The position numbers were made by a program, and so were the translations under genes. Below, piece by piece: positions 16,685 through 25,082 of a stretch of 64,000 nt of DNA (positions within the stretch are counted from its first letter, which is position 1; every line of letters begins with the position of its first letter). The notes beneath the pieces were generated by a model. That model was given only the letters and a program-made list of their open reading frames with translations. It searched no databases and had not been told where the DNA came from. Source of the DNA: Microvirga sp. VF16 (GTDB lineage: Bacteria > Pseudomonadota > Alphaproteobacteria > Rhizobiales > Beijerinckiaceae); contig NZ_CP069354.1 in the NCBI RefSeq assembly GCF_016864375.1, forward strand, positions 4,189,501 to 4,253,500, read 5' to 3'.

Positions 16685-17423
16685 ATAAGAGATTGGCCTC
16701 GCCCCGATGCAGGGCCTCGGCCTGCAGGGTGAACTGCCCGTCGGGACCATTCAGGATCAGCGGCGGCAGGATGCTCAAGGGAGCCCGGCTGCCTTTGATG
16801 CCGGAGATCAGGAAGCGAATCGCAGGCTTCTCGGCGCTCGGATGGACGAAGCGGAGTTCCAAGCCCCCGAGCCATTTTTCCAGAATATGAAGGCATTCAG
16901 CCACCCGATCCGCCCTGTGGATCATCACGAACCGGCCCTTGGGCTTGAGAAGCCCCGTGCAAGCCTTGAGCCAGGCCTCAAGACCACCCGCAGGGAGGGC
17001 ATGAGCCGCCGCCCGGCCCCGGTCGGGCGAGATCCGGGCCTGTCCCTCCTCCAAGAAGGGCGGATTGGTGAGGACGAGATCGGCTCCTTCCGGATTGAGT
17101 CCCGCAGCCAGGCGCGAAGCCTTGTCCAGCACATCCGCGACCGCCACTTGGCCCTCAACACCGTTGTCCTGGCAGTTCCGGCGGCAGAATTCCGCGAGAG
17201 CCGGATCCCGCTCCACGAAGACGAAGCGCCCCTTCTTTTCTCTTGCCGCCACCATGAGACCGACGGCGCCGGTCGCCGCGCCTACATCTACGACCACATC
17301 GCCCGGCATTGCCGGGGCGGAGGCCGCGAGCAACACCGCATCGGTGCCGGCGCGGTGTCCCTTGGCCGGCTGGACGAGGTGAACGCGCTCGCCCAGCAAT
17401 AAATCTTCCGTGATCTCAACCAT
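16683..17423 (-). CDS. TrmN6-like adenine-N6 methyltransferase
   Basis: 246 residues. A Rossmann-type AdoMet domain is marked by 'VVVDVGAATGAVGLMVA' (motif I) and the 'LTNPPFLEE' catalytic NPPF motif of N6-adenine and N5-glutamine methyltransferases. The N-terminal 'GHRAGTDAVLLAA' is typical of the YfiC/TrmN6 group, which methylates A37 of tRNA-Val in Enterobacteria; the exact target here is inferred. It overlaps the DUF2007 gene upstream by eight bases, so the two form a small operon. Confidence 0.87.
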   Translation of the reverse strand: MVEITEDLLLGERVHLVQPAKGHRAGTDAVLLAASAPAMPGDVVVDVGAATGAVGLMVAAREKKGRFVFVERDPALAEFCRRNCQDNGVEGQVAVADVLDKASRLAAGLNPEGADLVLTNPPFLEEGQARISPDRGRAAAHALPAGGLEAWLKACTGLLKPKGRFVMIHRADRVAECLHILEKWLGGLELRFVHPSAEKPAIRFLISGIKGSRAPLSILPPLILNGPDGQFTLQAEALHRGEANLL

Positions 17424-17640
17424 GCCGCAGCTCAGCCTCTAACCCGGCATCGCTGATCAGGCGGCGCGCCTGCGCCAGATGATCCTCGGGCACGAGGATG
17501 CGGCGGGGGAAGGCGCCGATCATGCCCTCCAGAGCGCTCATATGCATGTCGGCGACGAGAACCGGGATATTGGCGTTTTCCAAGAGGGATTGTAGGAAGC
17601 CGATCAGAACGAGATCGTTGGTGCGGACGATTTCGACCAT
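17416..17640 (-). CDS. DUF2007 (putative signal-transducing) protein
   Basis: 74 residues from ATG 17640, with GGAAGGA upstream at a usable distance. 'VEIVRTNDLVLIGFLQSLLENANIPVLV' and 'PRRILVPEDHLAQARRLI' match the DUF2007 layout, a small alpha/beta fold related to the PII-like or ACT-like group, with no established role. The frame continues upstream to 17946 but reads antisense to the polyprenyl synthase gene and is not used. It overlaps the methyltransferase gene by eight bases. Confidence 0.85.
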   Translation of the reverse strand: MVEIVRTNDLVLIGFLQSLLENANIPVLVADMHMSALEGMIGAFPRRILVPEDHLAQARRLISDAGLEAELRHG

Positions 17641-17752
17641 CGGCTTGAGATCCTTCCCCTGCGGTAAGCGTTTGCATTGCAGCATGGAAAGTGCCATGCC
17701 GGTGACTGATATTCCTACCGGCCAAACTGGCCGGCAACCCGGGTAGTGAGAC

Positions 17753-18772
17753 GTGGGCGTCGTCGTTCCGTTCGAAGACAAGCATCCCGAGAAGAATGCG
17801 AGCATCGAGAAGCTCGTGTCCCTTGTGGCCTCCGACATGGAACGGGTCAATGCGATGATCCTGTCGCGCACGGGCTCCGAGGTCACGATGATCCCGGAAG
17901 TGGCGAACCACCTGATCTCCTCCGGCGGTAAGCGCCTGCGGCCCATGCTGACGCTCGCGACCGCCGGCCTCTCCGGCTACCAGGGTGACGGGCATGTGAA
18001 GCTCGCGGCCTCCGTCGAGTTCATGCACACGGCCACCCTCCTCCACGACGACGTGGTGGACGAGAGCGACATGCGCCGCGGCAAGATTGCGGCCCGAATC
18101 AAATGGGGCAATGAGGCGAGCGTGCTCGTCGGCGATTTCCTGCTCGGCCAGGCCTTCCGCATGATGGTGGAAGTGGGTTCCTTGCGCGCCCTCGACATCC
18201 TCTCCGCCGCCGCGACCGTGATCGCCGAGGGCGAGGTGATGCAGCTCGCCGCCGCCAAGAACACCGAAACGACCGAAGACGAATATCTCGCAGTCATTCG
18301 CGGCAAGACAGCGGAACTCTTCGCCGCCGCCTGCGAGGTCGGGCCCGTCATCGCCAGTCGCCCTAAGGCCGAACAGGCTGCCTGCCGTTCCTACGGCATG
18401 AATCTCGGCATCGCCTTCCAACTCGTGGACGACGCACTCGATTACGGTGGCAAGGCCGCGACGCTCGGCAAGAACGTGGGCGACGATTTCCGCGAAGGAA
18501 AAATCACCCTCCCCGTGGTCCTCTCCTTCCGTCGCGGCACGGACGAGGAACGCGCCTTCTGGAAGCGCGTGCTCGAACAGGGCGACATCGAGGATGCGGA
18601 TCTCGAACAGGCCATTGCCATCATGCGCCGTCACCGCGCGCTGGAGGACACCGTCGAACGTGCCCGCCATTACGGCGCCATGGCCCGCGATGCGCTTGCT
18701 CTCTTCCCGTCGAGCCCGATGAAGCAGGCCCTGCTCGATGCTGTCGAGTTCTGCATCGCCCGAGCCTATTGA
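17753..18772 (+). CDS. ispB: Polyprenyl (octaprenyl-type) diphosphate synthase
   Basis: 339 residues from GTG 17753. It would condense isopentenyl diphosphate with allylic diphosphates to make the long side chain of ubiquinone. Both Asp-rich motifs are present: 'LLHDDVVDESDMRRG' (about 95) and 'QLVDDALDYGG' (about 225). 'GGKRLRPML' binds IPP. Chain length cannot be read from sequence; Q10 is typical of alphaproteobacteria, so decaprenyl is possible. It is divergent from the DUF2007 gene. Confidence 0.92.
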   Translation: MGVVVPFEDKHPEKNASIEKLVSLVASDMERVNAMILSRTGSEVTMIPEVANHLISSGGKRLRPMLTLATAGLSGYQGDGHVKLAASVEFMHTATLLHDDVVDESDMRRGKIAARIKWGNEASVLVGDFLLGQAFRMMVEVGSLRALDILSAAATVIAEGEVMQLAAAKNTETTEDEYLAVIRGKTAELFAAACEVGPVIASRPKAEQAACRSYGMNLGIAFQLVDDALDYGGKAATLGKNVGDDFREGKITLPVVLSFRRGTDEERAFWKRVLEQGDIEDADLEQAIAIMRRHRALEDTVERARHYGAMARDALALFPSSPMKQALLDAVEFCIARAY

Positions 18773-18784
18773 GCATAGCAGCTC

Positions 18785-18802
18785 TGTTCTTTTTACAGAA
18801 CA
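18785..18802 (+). terminator. Possible terminator hairpin after ispB
   Basis: TGTTCT at 18785-18790 and AGAACA at 18797-18802 form a perfect six-base stem around TTTTAC. The stem is A/T-rich and has no clear T-run after it, so it might instead be an operator for the promoter that follows. Confidence 0.4.
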
Positions 18803-18808
18803 AAACGG

Positions 18809-18836
18809 TTGACATAAAGTCCTGAAGCGGTAAAAA
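18809..18836 (+). promoter_or_regulatory. Sigma-70-type promoter for the metQ leader
   Basis: TTGACA at 18809-18814, 16 bases of spacer, then TAAAAA at 18831-18836. It lies just upstream of the SAM-II riboswitch, in the right place to transcribe riboswitch and metQ. Confidence 0.6.
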
Positions 18837-18846
18837 CAATCTTGTT

Positions 18847-18870
18847 GTGAGGCGGCATTCGCCACCTCAC
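18847..18870 (+). promoter_or_regulatory. Hairpin preceding the SAM-II aptamer
   Basis: GTGAGG pairs with CCTCAC, extended by GGC with GCC across one mismatch, around ATTC. It would fold directly 5' of the aptamer at the start of the leader transcript. Function unknown. Confidence 0.4.
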
Positions 18871-18871
18871 G

Positions 18872-18925
18872 GCCGCGGCGATTTGAGACGAGCAGCTTGC
18901 CCCGCGTGACCAAAGGCTAAAGCGC
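18872..18925 (+). promoter_or_regulatory. SAM-II (SAM-alpha) riboswitch
   Basis: The conserved blocks of the alphaproteobacterial SAM-II pseudoknot occur in order: CGCGG (18874-18878), GATTTG, GCTTGC, CCGCG (18902-18906, pairing with the first block), then GCTAAAG (18916-18922). SAM-II RNAs normally repress methionine genes when S-adenosylmethionine is plentiful, by hiding the ribosome site. This fits metQ downstream, although metQ starts 190 bases further on, farther than usual. Confidence 0.85.
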
Positions 18926-18941
18926 CACGGGCGTATCTCCG

Positions 18942-18958
18942 CCTCGTGGTTCACGAGG
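18942..18958 (+). promoter_or_regulatory. Perfect hairpin enclosing a ribosome site
   Basis: CCTCGTG at 18942-18948 pairs fully with CACGAGG at 18952-18958 around GTT. The GAGG of the right arm is the Shine-Dalgarno-like sequence of the ATG at 18963. Confidence 0.5.
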
Positions 18959-18962
18959 ATCG

Positions 18963-19040
18963 ATGGCCATGACGCATCTTCAATTCACGCCTTCTTGTCA
19001 GCCTTTCCCGGCTGAACGCTGTCGTCGCATCGCGGCCTGA
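18963..19040 (+). CDS. Possible 25-residue leader ORF of metQ
   Basis: ATG 18963 follows GAGGATCG and the frame ends with TGA at 19038-19040 (25 residues, starting MAMTHLQF, containing two Cys). It is the first start codon after the SAM-II riboswitch and its ribosome site lies in a perfect hairpin. It could be a regulatory leader peptide or the former 5' end of a lost gene. There is no homology evidence. Confidence 0.3.
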   Translation: MAMTHLQFTPSCQPFPAERCRRIAA

Positions 19041-19116
19041 AATCTCCCAAACGCTCGAACAACCTGTCCGGCTTCGTGTTGAAGCCGCGACGAACTCTGT
19101 CTGAAAGAGACCTCCC

Positions 19117-19923
19117 ATGTCCGTTTTCTCCCGTCGCACCCTGTTGTCCGCTTCGTTCGCCATCAGTGCCGTCGTTGCCGCCGCACTGCCGGCCACCGCC
19201 CAGCAGAAGAGCATCAAGGTCGGCGTCATGTCCGGCGCCGAGGAAGAAGTGGCGCAGGTCGTCAAGAAGGTCGCGGCCACGAAAGGTCTGAATGTCGAAC
19301 TCGTGCCCTTCTCCGATTACGCTCTCGTCAACGAGGCGCTGGAGCGCAAGGACCTCGACGCCAACGCCTTCCAGCACAAGCCCTATCTCGACGCGCAGAT
19401 CGCGGCCCGCGGCTACAAGATCGTCCCCGTCGGCTTCACCTTCGTGCAGCCCATCGGACTGTATTCGTCCAAGGTGAAGGGCGTCGCCGATCTACTGAGC
19501 GGCGCCAAGATCGGAATTCCGAACGATCCGAGCAATGGCGGCCGCGCGCTCAACCTGCTTGCCGCTCAAGGCGTGATCAAGATCAAGGACGGCAAGGGTC
19601 TGTCGCCGAGCCTGCTCGACATTGCTGAGAACCCGAAGAATGTGAAATTCTCCGAGCTCGATGCGGCGCAACTGCCGCGCGCCCTGCCCGATCTCGATGC
19701 GGCCGTGATCAACACCGACCACGCGCTCAATGCCGGTCTCGACATCCGCAAGGACACGATCGCGGTGGAGAAGCGCGAGGGCAATCCCTACGCCAACTTC
19801 ATCGCCGCCCGTCAGGGCGACAACCGCTCGGAGATCAAGACCTTCGTGGAATCCTATCAGTCGCCGGAAGTCGCGAAGTTCCTGGAAGAGCGCTTCAAGG
19901 GCGCCATCATCCCGGCGTGGTAA
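19117..19923 (+). CDS. metQ: Methionine ABC transporter substrate-binding protein
   Basis: 268 residues. The signal peptide ends near 'LPATAQQ' (about 28). The NlpA/MetQ domain follows: 'IKVGVMSGAEEEVAQVV', 'VELVPFSDYALVNEAL', 'DANAFQHKPYLD' and 'IGIPNDPSNGGRAL' are characteristic. It would capture D- or L-methionine in the periplasm for MetNI. The usual lipobox Cys is absent, so it is a soluble rather than lipid-anchored form. metN and metI are not adjacent and must lie elsewhere. The SAM-II riboswitch upstream supports the methionine assignment. Confidence 0.93.
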   Translation: MSVFSRRTLLSASFAISAVVAAALPATAQQKSIKVGVMSGAEEEVAQVVKKVAATKGLNVELVPFSDYALVNEALERKDLDANAFQHKPYLDAQIAARGYKIVPVGFTFVQPIGLYSSKVKGVADLLSGAKIGIPNDPSNGGRALNLLAAQGVIKIKDGKGLSPSLLDIAENPKNVKFSELDAAQLPRALPDLDAAVINTDHALNAGLDIRKDTIAVEKREGNPYANFIAARQGDNRSEIKTFVESYQSPEVAKFLEERFKGAIIPAW

Positions 19924-19956
19924 GAAACGCTTCAATGCAACTCTGATATCTCTACG

Positions 19957-20001
19957 TCATGGCCGTCCCCGGACTTGATCCGGGGATCAGTCCCGGCCAT
20001 T
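19957..20001. repeat. Short palindromic (REP-like) element
   Basis: ATGGCCGTCCCCGG and its near complement around 'GGGGATCAGTCCCGGCCAT', 30 bases after metQ. It may double as the metQ terminator hairpin. Confidence 0.6.
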
Positions 20002-20031
20002 CACGTTTTAAGAACCTCAGCACAGCAAAGA

Positions 20032-20063
20032 CGTCATCCCCGGGACAAGCCCGGGGATGACGG
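20032..20063. repeat. Short palindromic (REP-like) element
   Basis: CGTCATCCCCGGG pairs with CCCGGGGATGACG around a few bases, between convergent metQ and ispE. Confidence 0.7.
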
Positions 20064-20075
20064 CGAGAATGGCAT

Positions 20076-20939
20076 TTACCGAAGGCTCGTCGCCTTCACC
20101 CACCAATCCGGCCGCACGCGCCTGATGGCCTTCGCGGCTTCGGCAGCGACCTCGCAATTGTCATAGATCCCAAACACGGTCGCACCCGAGCCCGACATGC
20201 GCGCCAAGCGACAGCCTGCCGTTTCCTGCAACAGAGCGAGCGCTTCGCCGATCAGGGGCTGAATTTGCAGTGCAGGCGGTTCGAGATCGTTGCGCGCGCT
20301 TTTCAAAGCATCGATCAGCGCACTTCGCTCAACGCTCGGATGACTCGCTCCCGCCAGATTCTGACCGAGCTGCAACCCAAGCGCTTTGAACACCGCCGGC
20401 GTCTCGACCGGCGCGCGTGGATTGACTAGCACGGCGAACAGGCGCGGCAGGTTCAGAGGTGCGCCGAGTTCCTCACCTGCACCGCGCATCATGCGCGCCC
20501 TCGGCTCCAGGCAAACGGGCACATCCGCACCCGTCAGGCGCGCTGCTTCGCGCACGGCAGGGTGAGACAGCGGCAGGTCATTAAGACGTGCCAGCAGCCG
20601 CAGGGCGGCCGCCGCGTCGGATGATCCGCCGCCAATCCCGGCCGTCACCGGCAGGCGCTTCGTCAGGTGGAAGGTGCCGAGCCGCAGGCCTCTCACACGA
20701 TCCGCCAGAAGACGCGCTGCCTTCAGGACGAGATTGTCGGCATCGCTTCCGGCGAGAGAGGCGGTCGGGCCGCTGACCTCAAGCGCCAGCCCTGCTCCAG
20801 GCTCGAGCCGCAGATCGTCGCCCGTGCCGGCGAAGGCCACGAGGCTCTCCAGCTCATGATAGCCATCCGCCCGGCGCCCAAGCACGTGGAGCGTCAGGTT
20901 GATTTTGGCGGGCGCGCGGGTTGCAAGCGGCTGAAGCAT
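20076..20939 (-). CDS. ispE: 4-diphosphocytidyl-2-C-methyl-D-erythritol kinase
   Basis: 287 residues. A GHMP kinase of the MEP isoprenoid pathway that phosphorylates CDP-methylerythritol. 'APAKINLTLHVLGRRADGYHEL' at the N-terminus and 'PVTAGIGGGSSDAAAALR' (ATP-binding loop, about 95-112) are diagnostic, as is 'MSGSGATVFGIY' near the end. It lies downstream of the TPR gene on the same strand, separated by a long perfect inverted repeat. Its isoprenoid product feeds the synthase at 17753. Confidence 0.96.
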   Translation of the reverse strand: MLQPLATRAPAKINLTLHVLGRRADGYHELESLVAFAGTGDDLRLEPGAGLALEVSGPTASLAGSDADNLVLKAARLLADRVRGLRLGTFHLTKRLPVTAGIGGGSSDAAAALRLLARLNDLPLSHPAVREAARLTGADVPVCLEPRARMMRGAGEELGAPLNLPRLFAVLVNPRAPVETPAVFKALGLQLGQNLAGASHPSVERSALIDALKSARNDLEPPALQIQPLIGEALALLQETAGCRLARMSGSGATVFGIYDNCEVAAEAAKAIRRVRPDWWVKATSLR

Positions 20940-20990
20940 GGCGTCTCAATGCCCGAGAGCGGGGCCGTTGGGAAGGATTGCCTCTAACGC

Positions 20991-21029
20991 TACACTGTCA
21001 TTCCGCAGGCCCCGCGGAATGACAGTGTA
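20991..21029. repeat. Perfect 16-bp inverted repeat
   Basis: TACACTGTCATTCCGC at 20991-21006 and its exact complement at 21014-21029 around seven bases. The core TCATTCC links it to the palindromic element family. It lies between the TPR gene and ispE, without a T-run. Confidence 0.8.
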
Positions 21030-21096
21030 AAGCGTCTCAGAAAAGAAAATGGCCGGTACGAGCCCGGCCATGAGATCAATATAATAAACGTGGAGA

Positions 21097-22899
21097 TTAC
21101 CCGCCGTTCTTCTTCGGCGCTTCCGGCTGGGGCGCAGGCACGTTCTCGGCGGCGGCCGGCTTCGGCTCCTCTTCGAGACCGTTATCGATCTTCTTGAGGA
21201 TCTTCACCAATTCCTCCTGCTCGGGATCGGAAGACTTGGCGTGGTCCCACTGGAATTTCGCCTCGACCTTGCGCCCGACCTTCCAATAGGCGTCGCCCAG
21301 ATGATCGTTGATGGTCGGATCGCCCGGCTTCAACTCCACGGCCTTTTCCAGTTCGCGCGCGGCGTCGTCGTAGCGGCCCATGCGGTAATAGGCCCAGCCG
21401 AGCGAGTCGATGATCATTCCGTCGCGGGGCGCGAGCTCCACGGCCTTCGTGAGCATCTTGAAGGCCTCGTCGATATTCATGTTCTGGTCGACCCAGGAAT
21501 AGGCCAGGTAATTCATCACCTGCGCCCGGCCGGCCGGAAGCCCCTCGGGAACGAGTTCCAGGGCCTTTTTCAGATCGGTCTCCGCCTTGTCCCACTGCTT
21601 CGCGCGCTCGTAGGATGTGCCGCGATAGAAGTAGAGGATCCAGTGGCCGCGCTCGGGCTGGCCAATGAGGTTGATCGCCTTGGAATAGGTTTCGGCGGCC
21701 TCGGCGAATTTCTTGCGCGAGCGCTGCACGTTGCCGAGCGCCATGACGACTTCCACATCGTCCGGACGCTCCTTCATGAGCTTCTCGAGATGAGAAATCG
21801 CGTCCTCGCCCCGACCCATCAGCTCGAAATTGTGCCCGATGGAGATGTCGGCGCTCGGCCGCACGGGCGAATCCTTCGGGATTTTCTCGAAGATCGCGTT
21901 GGCCTTGTCGTATTGCTTCAGGCGCTCGTAGACGTCGCCGAGTGTCACGAGGGCGAGCGGATGATCGCCCTTCAGATCGAGACCAAGTCGCAGATAGATG
22001 ATGGCGGTGAGCTCGTCGCCCTGCGTATTGCCGACGACGCCGAGGCCGTAGAGCAGTTCCGCCGCGCCGTCCTGCGCATTGGTGACAAGCGGTGTGAGGG
22101 GCTTGCCCTCCTCCAGGGCCTTCACGGCCGCGCGGACGATCGGGTGGCGAGGCGCCACCTCGTCGAAGGCCTGGTAGATCTTCAGAGCCTCATCCTTGCG
22201 GCCGCGCTTGGCCAGGAAGCGGCCATAGGCATCGACCACCTGGAGGGTGTTGCGCTCGCCCTCATAGGCTGCCTTGAAGCGCTTCTCGGCCTCGGTCGGG
22301 TTGCCGACCACGTCCGCGATCAGGGCGGCGTGGTATTCCCTGAACTGGTCGAAGGCGCGCTCGTTCTTAAGCTTGTCGACGGTGGCCAGCGCCTGCTTGC
22401 CGTCCTTGGAGCCGGCATAGGTCCAGGCGGTCAGAAGCGTCGCCGTCAGATCCGCCTGACGGCCGCGGGCGCCCTTCGTGAGGCGCGACCGGGCATCGGC
22501 ATATTTCTGGCTCTTGAGGGAGCGGACCGCGAGGGCGAACTGCGCCAGGTTGTTCGACGGGTCCTGGGCGGACAGGCGCTCAGCCGCGCGGACAGCCTCG
22601 GTCATGGAGCCGTTGGCCAGGAAAGCCACGAAGGCACGCTCCAGAAGCTCCTGGTTGCGAGGATCCTCCTGGATCGCCTCGCGGAAGAAGATGGTCGCAG
22701 CCTCGGTATCCCGCGCGGAGCCTGCCACATAGGCCGAAAGATAGTTGCCCTCCAGGCTCTGGGCGGGCCTCACGATCTCGTCTTCCGTATTCGCGGCTAC
22801 GGCCGGCGCGGCCAGCAGGCCGGCAGCCATAAGCATCAGTGCAGGCAGGCCCTTACGGGCCAAAGGCAGTTTCAAAGTGGGCACGAAGCGCGGCTCCAA
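21097..22899 (-). CDS. Exported tetratricopeptide-repeat protein
   Basis: 600 residues. An N-terminal signal peptide ends near 'AAPAVAANTE' (about 35). The rest is a run of TPR-type helical pairs from about 60 to 560; clear ones include 'DGMIIDSLGWAYYRMGRYDDAARELEKAVEL' region and 'PTINDHLGDAYWKVGRKVEA'. The tail is Pro/Ala/Glu-rich. TPR proteins of this size in Hyphomicrobiales are periplasmic scaffolds with unknown partners. It precedes ispE on the same strand, but the inverted repeat between them may separate transcription. Confidence 0.88.
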   Translation of the reverse strand: MEPRFVPTLKLPLARKGLPALMLMAAGLLAAPAVAANTEDEIVRPAQSLEGNYLSAYVAGSARDTEAATIFFREAIQEDPRNQELLERAFVAFLANGSMTEAVRAAERLSAQDPSNNLAQFALAVRSLKSQKYADARSRLTKGARGRQADLTATLLTAWTYAGSKDGKQALATVDKLKNERAFDQFREYHAALIADVVGNPTEAEKRFKAAYEGERNTLQVVDAYGRFLAKRGRKDEALKIYQAFDEVAPRHPIVRAAVKALEEGKPLTPLVTNAQDGAAELLYGLGVVGNTQGDELTAIIYLRLGLDLKGDHPLALVTLGDVYERLKQYDKANAIFEKIPKDSPVRPSADISIGHNFELMGRGEDAISHLEKLMKERPDDVEVVMALGNVQRSRKKFAEAAETYSKAINLIGQPERGHWILYFYRGTSYERAKQWDKAETDLKKALELVPEGLPAGRAQVMNYLAYSWVDQNMNIDEAFKMLTKAVELAPRDGMIIDSLGWAYYRMGRYDDAARELEKAVELKPGDPTINDHLGDAYWKVGRKVEAKFQWDHAKSSDPEQEELVKILKKIDNGLEEEPKPAAAENVPAPQPEAPKKNGG

Positions 22900-23158
22900 T
22901 CATCGCAACATCTCTTGATGGTGGAGATGTGCGTCAAATCAGGCCGGAGAATGGCGTCTCCCTCCAGTGGCCGCAAGGGGACAATTGCCGCTGGGGACGT
23001 AAAAGCCGCGTGAGGGAGTGGGTAAGGCCAGAAACAACAAAGCGTCATCCCGGGCTGCGGAGCAGAACCCGGGATCACAGGACGAGAATGGCGCTATGTT
23101 CTTTTGCGATCCCGGATCGCCTGCGGCGTCCGGGATGACCGCCAACCGGCGAATAATG
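22900..23158. other. Intergenic region with two palindromic elements
   Basis: REP-like palindromes at 23044-23078 (GTCATCCCGGG with CCCGGGATCAC) and 23107-23139 (GATCCCGGATCG with CGTCCGGGATGAC). Nothing else is visible. Confidence 0.6.
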
Positions 23159-24823
23159 TCACATATTGACGTAGTTTGGCCCGCCGCCACCTTCGGGCGT
23201 GACCCAGTTGATGTTCTGGTTCGGGTCCTTGATGTCACAGGTCTTGCAGTGGACGCAGTTCTGGGCATTGATCTGATAGCGCACGCCGCCCTCGCCCTCG
23301 ACCCACTCATACACGCCCGCCGGGCAGTAGCGCTGCGAGGGGCCGCCATAGACATCGTGCTCGGAGGCCTTCTGCAGGGCGGGATCCTTGACCTTGAGAT
23401 GGACCGGCTGGTCCTCCTCGTGGTTGGTGTTCGACAAAAACACCGAGGACAGCTTGTCGAAGGTCAGCACGCCGTCCGGCTTGTCGTACTTGATCGGCGT
23501 CACCTCAGAGAGCGGCAGCAAGCACTCGTGATCCGGCTTGCCGTGCTTCATGGTGCCGAAGGGCGACCAGTTGAAGATCTCGGTCAGCCACATGTCGAGG
23601 CCGCCGAGCGCCACCCCGATGGCGGTGCCGTAGCGCGACCAGAGCGGCTTCACGTTGCGCACCCGCTTCAAATCGTAGCCGATCGGCGAGGAGCGCCAGG
23701 CTTCCTCGTAGGATGCGATCTCGTCATGGGCCCGGCCCGCCTGCAGCGCCGCGAAGACGTGATCGGCGCAGAGCATGCCCGACAGGATCGCGTTGTGGCT
23801 GCCCTTGATGCGCGGCACATTGACGAAGCCGGCCGAGTCGCCGACCAGGCAGCCGCCCGGGAAGCTCAGGCGCGGCACCGATTGCCAGCCACCCTCCATG
23901 ATCGCCCGTGCCCCGTAGCCGATGCGCTTGCCGCCCTCGAACACGTCGCGCACCATCGGGTGCGTCTTGAAGCGCTGGAACTCGTCGAAGGGTGACAGGG
24001 TCGGGTTCTTGTAGTTGAGATGCACCACGAAGCCGACCGAGACGAGATTGTCGTCGAAATGGTAGAGCCAGGAGCCGCCGCCGGCATTGTTGGGCAGCGG
24101 CCAGCCCATGGAATGGCGCACCAGGCCCGGCCGGAATTTTTCGGGCTTCACCTGCCAGAGTTCCTTGATGCCGATCCCGTATTTCTGGTGGTCACGGCCC
24201 GCATTCAGACCAAAGCGCTCGACCATCTGCTTGGTCAGCGAGCCGCGGGCGCCTTCGCCGAAAATCGTGTACTTGGCGCGCAGCTCCATGCCGCGGGTGA
24301 AGTTGGCGTTCGGCTCGCCATTGCGGCTGATGCCCATATCGCCGGTGGCGATGCCGACCACCTTGCCGTCCTCGACCAGCACTTCGGAGGCCGGGAAGCC
24401 GGGATAGATCTCGACGCCGAGTTCTTCCGCCTTGCGGCCGAGATAGCGGGCGACATTGCCGAGCGAGCCGACGAAATTGCCGTGGTTGCTCATGAGCTTG
24501 GGCATGAACACGTTGGGGAACTTCACGCCGCCGGCATGGCCGAGATACATGAACTCGTCGGCGGTGACCTGCGTCTTCAGAGGTCGGTCGGGATCTTCGC
24601 GCCACTCCGGCAGGAGGCCGTCGAGGCCGATCGGGTCGATCACCGCGCCGGAGAGGATGTGGGCTCCGACCTCGGAGCCTTTCTCGACCACCACCACGGA
24701 GAGGTCCGCCCCGGCTTGCGCCGCCTGCTGTTTGAGCCGGATCGCCGTCGCGAGACCGGCAGGGCCGGCGCCGACGATGACAACGTCGAACTCCATCGAT
24801 TCACGGGCGGGCAGATCGGACAT
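23159..24823 (-). CDS. Electron-transfer flavoprotein:ubiquinone oxidoreductase
   Basis: 554 residues. This membrane-associated FAD/4Fe-4S enzyme takes electrons from ETF (fatty-acid, amino-acid and choline oxidation) to ubiquinone. The FAD-binding 'VVIVGAGPAGLATAIRL' is near residue 15. The C-terminal iron-sulfur part holds Cys in 'RYCPAGVYEW' and 'NCVHCKTCDIKDP', the usual ETF-QO pattern. Length is normal. It stands alone here; the ETF subunits are not in this window. Confidence 0.96.
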   Translation of the reverse strand: MSDLPARESMEFDVVIVGAGPAGLATAIRLKQQAAQAGADLSVVVVEKGSEVGAHILSGAVIDPIGLDGLLPEWREDPDRPLKTQVTADEFMYLGHAGGVKFPNVFMPKLMSNHGNFVGSLGNVARYLGRKAEELGVEIYPGFPASEVLVEDGKVVGIATGDMGISRNGEPNANFTRGMELRAKYTIFGEGARGSLTKQMVERFGLNAGRDHQKYGIGIKELWQVKPEKFRPGLVRHSMGWPLPNNAGGGSWLYHFDDNLVSVGFVVHLNYKNPTLSPFDEFQRFKTHPMVRDVFEGGKRIGYGARAIMEGGWQSVPRLSFPGGCLVGDSAGFVNVPRIKGSHNAILSGMLCADHVFAALQAGRAHDEIASYEEAWRSSPIGYDLKRVRNVKPLWSRYGTAIGVALGGLDMWLTEIFNWSPFGTMKHGKPDHECLLPLSEVTPIKYDKPDGVLTFDKLSSVFLSNTNHEEDQPVHLKVKDPALQKASEHDVYGGPSQRYCPAGVYEWVEGEGGVRYQINAQNCVHCKTCDIKDPNQNINWVTPEGGGGPNYVNM

Positions 24824-25082
24824 GAGTGTTCTCCTGTACGCGACTTCGAAGCATCAAGGACCAGATCGTTTACATATGAACAATCTCGCCGACTTCTCAA
24901 GTGCAGCCTTCTTTGGAACTGTCCTAGCTTCATTGCGGCCCGTCTGAAAGTTCCCTTTCCGCATAAGGTTATGCCGAAACCCGATTATGCCGTCTGTTCC
25001 GAGGGAAATGGACGGGCTCGATCATGCAGTGGAAAAGGTCATCCTGAGTTGTTCGACACCGATGGGAGGTTTACAAAAAGGC

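Noticed and set aside
21241..23013. 590-codon open frame opposite the TPR gene
   Set aside because: No domain; the TPR gene on the other strand has a signal peptide and clear repeats.
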